Shown: positions 60,301-64,000 of the stretch, one piece after another
Layout of the letters: every line of letters begins with the position of its first letter
How positions within the stretch are numbered: the stretch's first letter is position 1
Origin: Petrosia ficiformis
Lineage: Eukaryota; Porifera; Demospongiae; Haplosclerida; Petrosiidae
Direction: 5' to 3'
Assembly (NCBI GenBank): GCA_947044365.1
Contig: OX345651.1
Span: forward strand, 4,670,426-4,734,425
DNA length: 64,000 nucleotides
Notes under the pieces: generated by a model
Database searches by the model: none
What the model was told of the DNA's origin: nothing
The model's input: the letters and a program-made list of their open reading frames with translations, nothing else
Program-made: the position numbers and the translations under genes

Positions 60301-60998
60301 GTCTCTTTACATCATTTGATATGCCTACTCCAAACTTTAAGATACTGAGGACAAAGTAAAACTACAGATGACATATCAATGATACAAGATTGATAGACTG
60401 GATGACTGACTAACAGGCATACAGAAGTGTCCAATCTAAGTAAACATTACCTTCGATCCTGTAATATCTTTGCAAGACTTGGAGTTACTTTCCTGATTTT
60501 ACACAATCTAATGAGAGCACATTCCTTATTAGGAAATGCCAGCTGCAGTAGAGCTACTGCACAAACTGGTGTCTCTTTCTCTTGGCTTGGATTACTAACC
60601 CATTCACAGTCTAGTCCCAAAAAACGATACGATTCCTCAATTTTACAACTAAAGTAGTCCTCACATTTGTAGTCATCTTCAAAAACATGTACAGTGTAAT
60701 CACTTATGTCCAATAGAGGTTTTTGTGGTGATGAGTCTCTAGATTGTTTCTCTGGTAAGTATCGTCTTTTTCTTCTTTCCCATATAAAAACTGCAGCAGC
60801 CAAGAACACTAAATATGAAAAATATTGATGTCACATAATATCACACGTACACTATAATCAACATTATTACATATAATATTTATAAGATTGCATACAATCA
60901 ATAATGTAGCATTAAATATTAACATATTTATCGCTGAAGTTCTAAAATATAACCTGATGAGGTCAAGATGATCATACCAGACAAGATTCTCCACTTCA
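57333..60998 (-). CDS. EXD2: EXD2, membrane-anchored 3'-5' exonuclease
   Basis: DEDD-family nuclease; human EXD2 is anchored in the outer mitochondrial membrane and also acts in double-strand break resection. Seven exons: 60998-60954, 60808-60451, 60344-60228, 59866-59238, 58849-58684, 58189-57860, 57507-57333. The N terminus has one hydrophobic segment (MIILTSSVFLAAAVFIW) followed by ERRKRR, matching the human anchor. Exonuclease motifs: LGLDCEWV (metal-binding Asp and Glu), LKFGVGISNDVKRLM (Asp) and NYAACDA (Tyr and Asp). Conserved C-terminal blocks follow: IRAPDGTLLSTVD, MCVVCGRKDSYIRKNIIPHEYRK, SHDVLLLCVSCH, RRWRQHFLDTMKP and LWSVDHNP before the TAG at 57335-57333. The active site looks complete. 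Exon 4 includes an acidic, poorly conserved stretch. Confidence 0.94.
58295..58510. repeat. Four tandem units of about 48 bases in EXD2 intron 5
   Basis: The unit holds GAATGAACAGAATTAAAGGG and CCTGGATTATGAAGGAACTA, with diverged copies continuing to about 58600. Confidence 0.88.
58910..59130. repeat. AGTACCCAGTATTACC-type minisatellite in EXD2 intron 4
   Basis: Short words CAGTATTAGT, CCAGTACTAG and CCAGTATCAGTAC are reiterated irregularly. Confidence 0.88.
59863..59868 (-). other. Tandem NAGNAG acceptor at EXD2 exon 4
   Basis: The minus strand reads CAGAAG at the intron end. Either AG leaves the frame intact: the upstream AG gives an extra residue (Arg-Ser instead of Ser). Confidence 0.6.
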
Positions 60999-61136
60999 TG
61001 CTTGACTGCACACTTGCTAGCCCCTCCCCTCTATCATGAATAATAATTAAGTTTCAGTGTAAACAACAGTCTATGAATATAACTAAAACCTTAAGGTGTG
61101 GCTCATCCAGCAATCTTCTTGAATGCATCTACAAAA
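60999..61136. promoter_or_regulatory. Bidirectional promoter between EXD2 and the Tudor-Ig gene
   Basis: The divergent start codons are 138 bases apart. No TATA box is clear; CCCCTCCCC at 61021-61029 is the only marked motif. Promoter role is inferred from arrangement. Confidence 0.55.
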
Positions 61137-63879
61137 ATGAGTACGACAGACCTTGATACAGCACTTGAAATAAGTAAGTTATGTATTTTAAGTTAAGTCT
61201 TTGCAGAATATATATAAATGAAAATTGCATAAAAGAATTCTTGAGAAAGGAATGTATATGACCTGTTTTTCTATTCATCTTGCAGGTGGACAAACTGTTC
61301 ACATAGGCTCTAAGGTCAATGTCAAATGGCTTGAGTCATGGTATGAAGGAGAAGTAATGGGATTCGGTCCAGAGAAAGACTTATATCAGGTGAACTAACA
61401 ATATTATATACACAATGTCTGCAGTTCAATACTGCATAATGGTTTTAGTGATGCTGTTAGTGTAGTAATTATAAATCTATCTCATTATTATTAATATAGG
61501 TGACTGAATCTTTGACAGGACTTCCAATTCTTCTCCACAAATCTCAAATGAAAGCAATTGATCAAACGCGCTCTATTCATCAACGTTACACAAGTGGTGC
61601 TGAGATAGGATTTTATGATAATGATCTCAGCGAATGGTTTAGTGGTACTATACAGGTAAGAATGAATATTAAACTTTGTGCTAGATCATTCAGATCTCAT
61701 CCTATTATATGACATTTTAGTTTGCATCATGTAATATGTGACCATGGATGCGATCAGTCATTTGTCAAATAAGAATTTGTCAAACGCTTATATTTAAATG
61801 CTCATTACTCAGCCATTTTGCACAGAAAACTAACTAAATTTGGAATTTAGGTGGAGCAATAGTCGCTCTTCCAGGTTACCATGGTTACCATAGTTCATTG
61901 TACAAAATCAATGAATAACGACCCATTTAAGTATAAATGTTTGACAAAATTCTCATTTGACAAATGACTGATTTTCGCATCCATGGTCACATATTATTAG
62001 ATACATGAAGATTGATACATATAGATAGATATATTAATATGTCATAGATAATCGTTTCCTATCTACAGATTGAGAATGGTGAAGGTGATTTGTTTGTGAA
62101 ATGGAAAAGAAATAAAAGTAATAATGAAAATTTAAATTGGTTTGAGAAAAGGGATGTAGCACCCATCATTCAAAACGAGTCATTTGGGATGGAGACAGAG
62201 TCCAGGTTACCATTACATCAGAGTGAGGTCAGATTGCCGGAAATTAACACCAATACATCTTTGGAAGACATTCTCCAAGAGAAACCAAGATACCGTAAAA
62301 ATGCTGTCTTTAATGAAAACCTTCCTTCAAATACTCAAGAACCATTTGAAAATCATCTTCCTGACATAGATCAGTTTATGGAGGACTTTGATTCTCGGTT
62401 ACACATGAAACCTCGGCGTACAAGTGTCTCCATGAAAGATTTCTATGCTCGAAGGTTTCAAAAGACTCCTCCACAAGGTAAAACAGAAAATGAAAAATTA
62501 GATAATTATCTTCAGAATCAAGATGCCTTGTTAAAAGGAAAGCTAGATCACAGCTTGCTTCCACCGATATGGTCATACTTGAGCTCTACGAAGGGGATCC
62601 CTCATCATCCTTGCTCAAGATATTTTCTACATTATTACAATTTACGTCATCGTAGTGAAGCATGGCGAAGAACACCAGCACACCTATCATCCAATGGGAT
62701 TAAAAGGACACGATCAGCTCAAATTACTTCAAATCTTACAACCTCTCCCACAATGAACTCGAGCCACTACTCAGAGCCAAATCCCTACACTCAAATTCCC
62801 CTTACACAAGAACGCATTCCTAATATGAGAAGACAACGTACAGATATGTCACTACGACCCCTCCCAGCACTTCCATTTGAAACAGACACATCATATCCAT
62901 ATGAAGTTCCTCTTCCTTTGTCAAAAACCAACTCTCATGTCAATATGCAGCCATATGAAAGCAATGAAATGTATACCAAAGTTGATGTACAAGATTCTAT
63001 TTCAAGACCTCGGAGTAGTCATATTTTGGTACCATCAACTAGACCAACATCAAAAGGTACACTAACATATACACATATGTGCACATGCAAACTCAATACA
63101 TACATACACATACACAAATATACATGTACACATACATACGTACATATACACAGATATATATGTACACATACATACATGCACATACACAAATATACATGTA
63201 CACATACATACGTATACATACATACGTACGCACGCATACACAATACACATACACACATATGTACAACTGCCCATACAACATAATATTCATAATATATAAA
63301 TATATAAATATATATACTTGTATTATGTATTTATGTATAATCATCTGTACACATAATAATTATAGCTCCCAGCATTACATCATCCAGTAAATCTGAACTG
63401 CTGGTAAGTGCTGGAGGAACAGTGACGCTATTTTGCGAGGTCTCTAGTGAAACTCCACCAACTTTCGAATGGTTTAAAAATGGCCAAAAGCTTACTCATA
63501 ATGGTCAGGAACCAATAATCAAATTAATGTAGACTACATATCAATTGGAATTATCTCTTGTAGATGAAAGAATTGCTTTCCCGGGACCGGGTAAGTTACA
63601 AGTGTATGGCTTAGCAAAAGCTAATGCAGGAATATATCAGTGTACTGTATCTAACGAAGGAGGGAATACTGTATATAAGTGCAAACTTAATGTAGAAGAA
63701 GGTAAGTCACCTTTTAACTGATTGTAACAATTAACTAACTATTTTTTTTTTCCTTTAGAAACTCTTAAAAGAAGTTTTTCTCGAGAAATGGGACTTCATA
63801 AGCTAGCCTTAGAATCAGATACAGAGGAGATAAGATCTGACAGTACTGGAGAAGAAACAGAAGAACACAGCTATCCAAA
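61137..63879 (+). CDS. Unrecognised protein with Tudor-like N terminus and an immunoglobulin I-set domain, 3' end outside window
   Basis: I do not recognise the gene. Exons: 61137-61173, 61286-61389, 61500-61655, 62069-63057, 63366-63503, 63564-63701, 63759-63879, and the frame continues past a donor at 63880. MSTTDLDTALEIS is followed by two Tudor/Agenet-like strand blocks (GSKVNVKWLESWYEGEVMGF and GFYDNDLSEWFSGTI...GDLFVKWKR). A long, basic, Ser/Pro-rich region comes next (62150-63057; RRTPAHLSS, RPLPALPFE). The Ig domain has the Cys-Trp-Cys pattern: VTLFCEVS, FEWFKNG, then NAGIYQCTVSNEGGN. There is no signal peptide, so the Ig domain is probably intracellular, as in titin-like or palladin-like proteins. 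The acidic DTEEIRSDSTGEETEE follows. The Tudor assignment is by strand pattern only and may be wrong; the Ig call is firm. Confidence 0.65.
61729..61994. mobile_element. MITE with long terminal inverted repeats of about 65 bases
   Basis: TAATATGTGACCATGGATGC at the left and its reverse complement GCATCCATGGTCACATATTA at the right begin arms that stay about 85-90 percent complementary for about 65 bases (TCAGTCATTTGTCAAATAAG, TTTGTCAAACGCTTATA). It lies in intron 3 of the Tudor-Ig gene. Confidence 0.88.
63060..63262. repeat. CATACA/CACATA microsatellite in the Tudor-Ig gene
   Basis: ACACATACATAC words fill the start of the intron after the 63057 exon end, so the long frame's YTHMCTCK tail is intronic. 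Confidence 0.9.
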
Positions 63880-64000
63880 GTATGTTTTTTCATCAACCAT
63901 AATAAATTCTGTAAAGATCATTCATTGTTCTCCTTTAACCTCTGACTAAATGTCCGCAACTCTTCTTTCCAATGATTGACAACATTTTCCTGCACCATTT

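Overview
The window is nuclear DNA of an AT-rich, gene-dense invertebrate animal. The evidence is many short introns (often 50-150 bases) with GT-AG ends, a POU homeobox, and conserved animal or eukaryotic genes (ZC3H15, RAB3GAP1, TAF5, CASC3, PIKFYVE, EXD2). Compact head-to-head genes, AT-rich introns and a divergent POU protein suggest a demosponge such as Amphimedon. That placement is an inference from style; no sequence in the window proves it.

Layout: ZC3H15 (minus, 3' end cut off, 1-4140) is head-to-head with RAB3GAP1 (plus, 4240-13127). TAF5 (minus, 13686-28901 or 28970) meets RAB3GAP1 tail-to-tail and carries a same-strand POU homeobox terminal exon (23323-24586) inside its third intron. 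CASC3/Barentsz (plus, 29253-37139) is head-to-head with TAF5 and is followed by PIKFYVE (plus, 37714-50843). A secreted GtaA-like glutaminase-family gene (minus, 51609-57186) lies tail-to-tail with PIKFYVE, with EXD2 (minus, 57333-60998) just upstream. A Tudor-like plus immunoglobulin-domain gene (plus, 61137 to beyond the window) is head-to-head with EXD2. The genes are mostly housekeeping (translation control, Rab GTPase regulation, TFIID, exon junction complex, PI(3,5)P2 synthesis, exonuclease) and share no single pathway.

Introns hold most of the repeats: tetranucleotide microsatellites (GTAT, GGAT, TCTA types), minisatellites with 19-127 base units, and several families of short inverted-repeat transposon-like elements (MITEs). 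One MITE family contains a 68-base unit that is amplified in some copies and inverted in one. The many open frames made of [12 protein letters not shown] or MDGW runs are repeat translations, not genes.

The two strongest unusual signals are these. (1) At least five introns contain tandem copies of their own exon-intron junction: four 5' splice junctions (RAB3GAP1, TAF5, CASC3, PIKFYVE) and one 3' splice junction (PIKFYVE), giving serial decoy splice sites. (2) The POU exon inside TAF5 has a strong splice acceptor in the same phase as the TAF5 exon 3 donor, plus its own stop codon and polyadenylation signal. Alternative splicing could therefore make a LisH-POU fusion protein from the TAF5 promoter.
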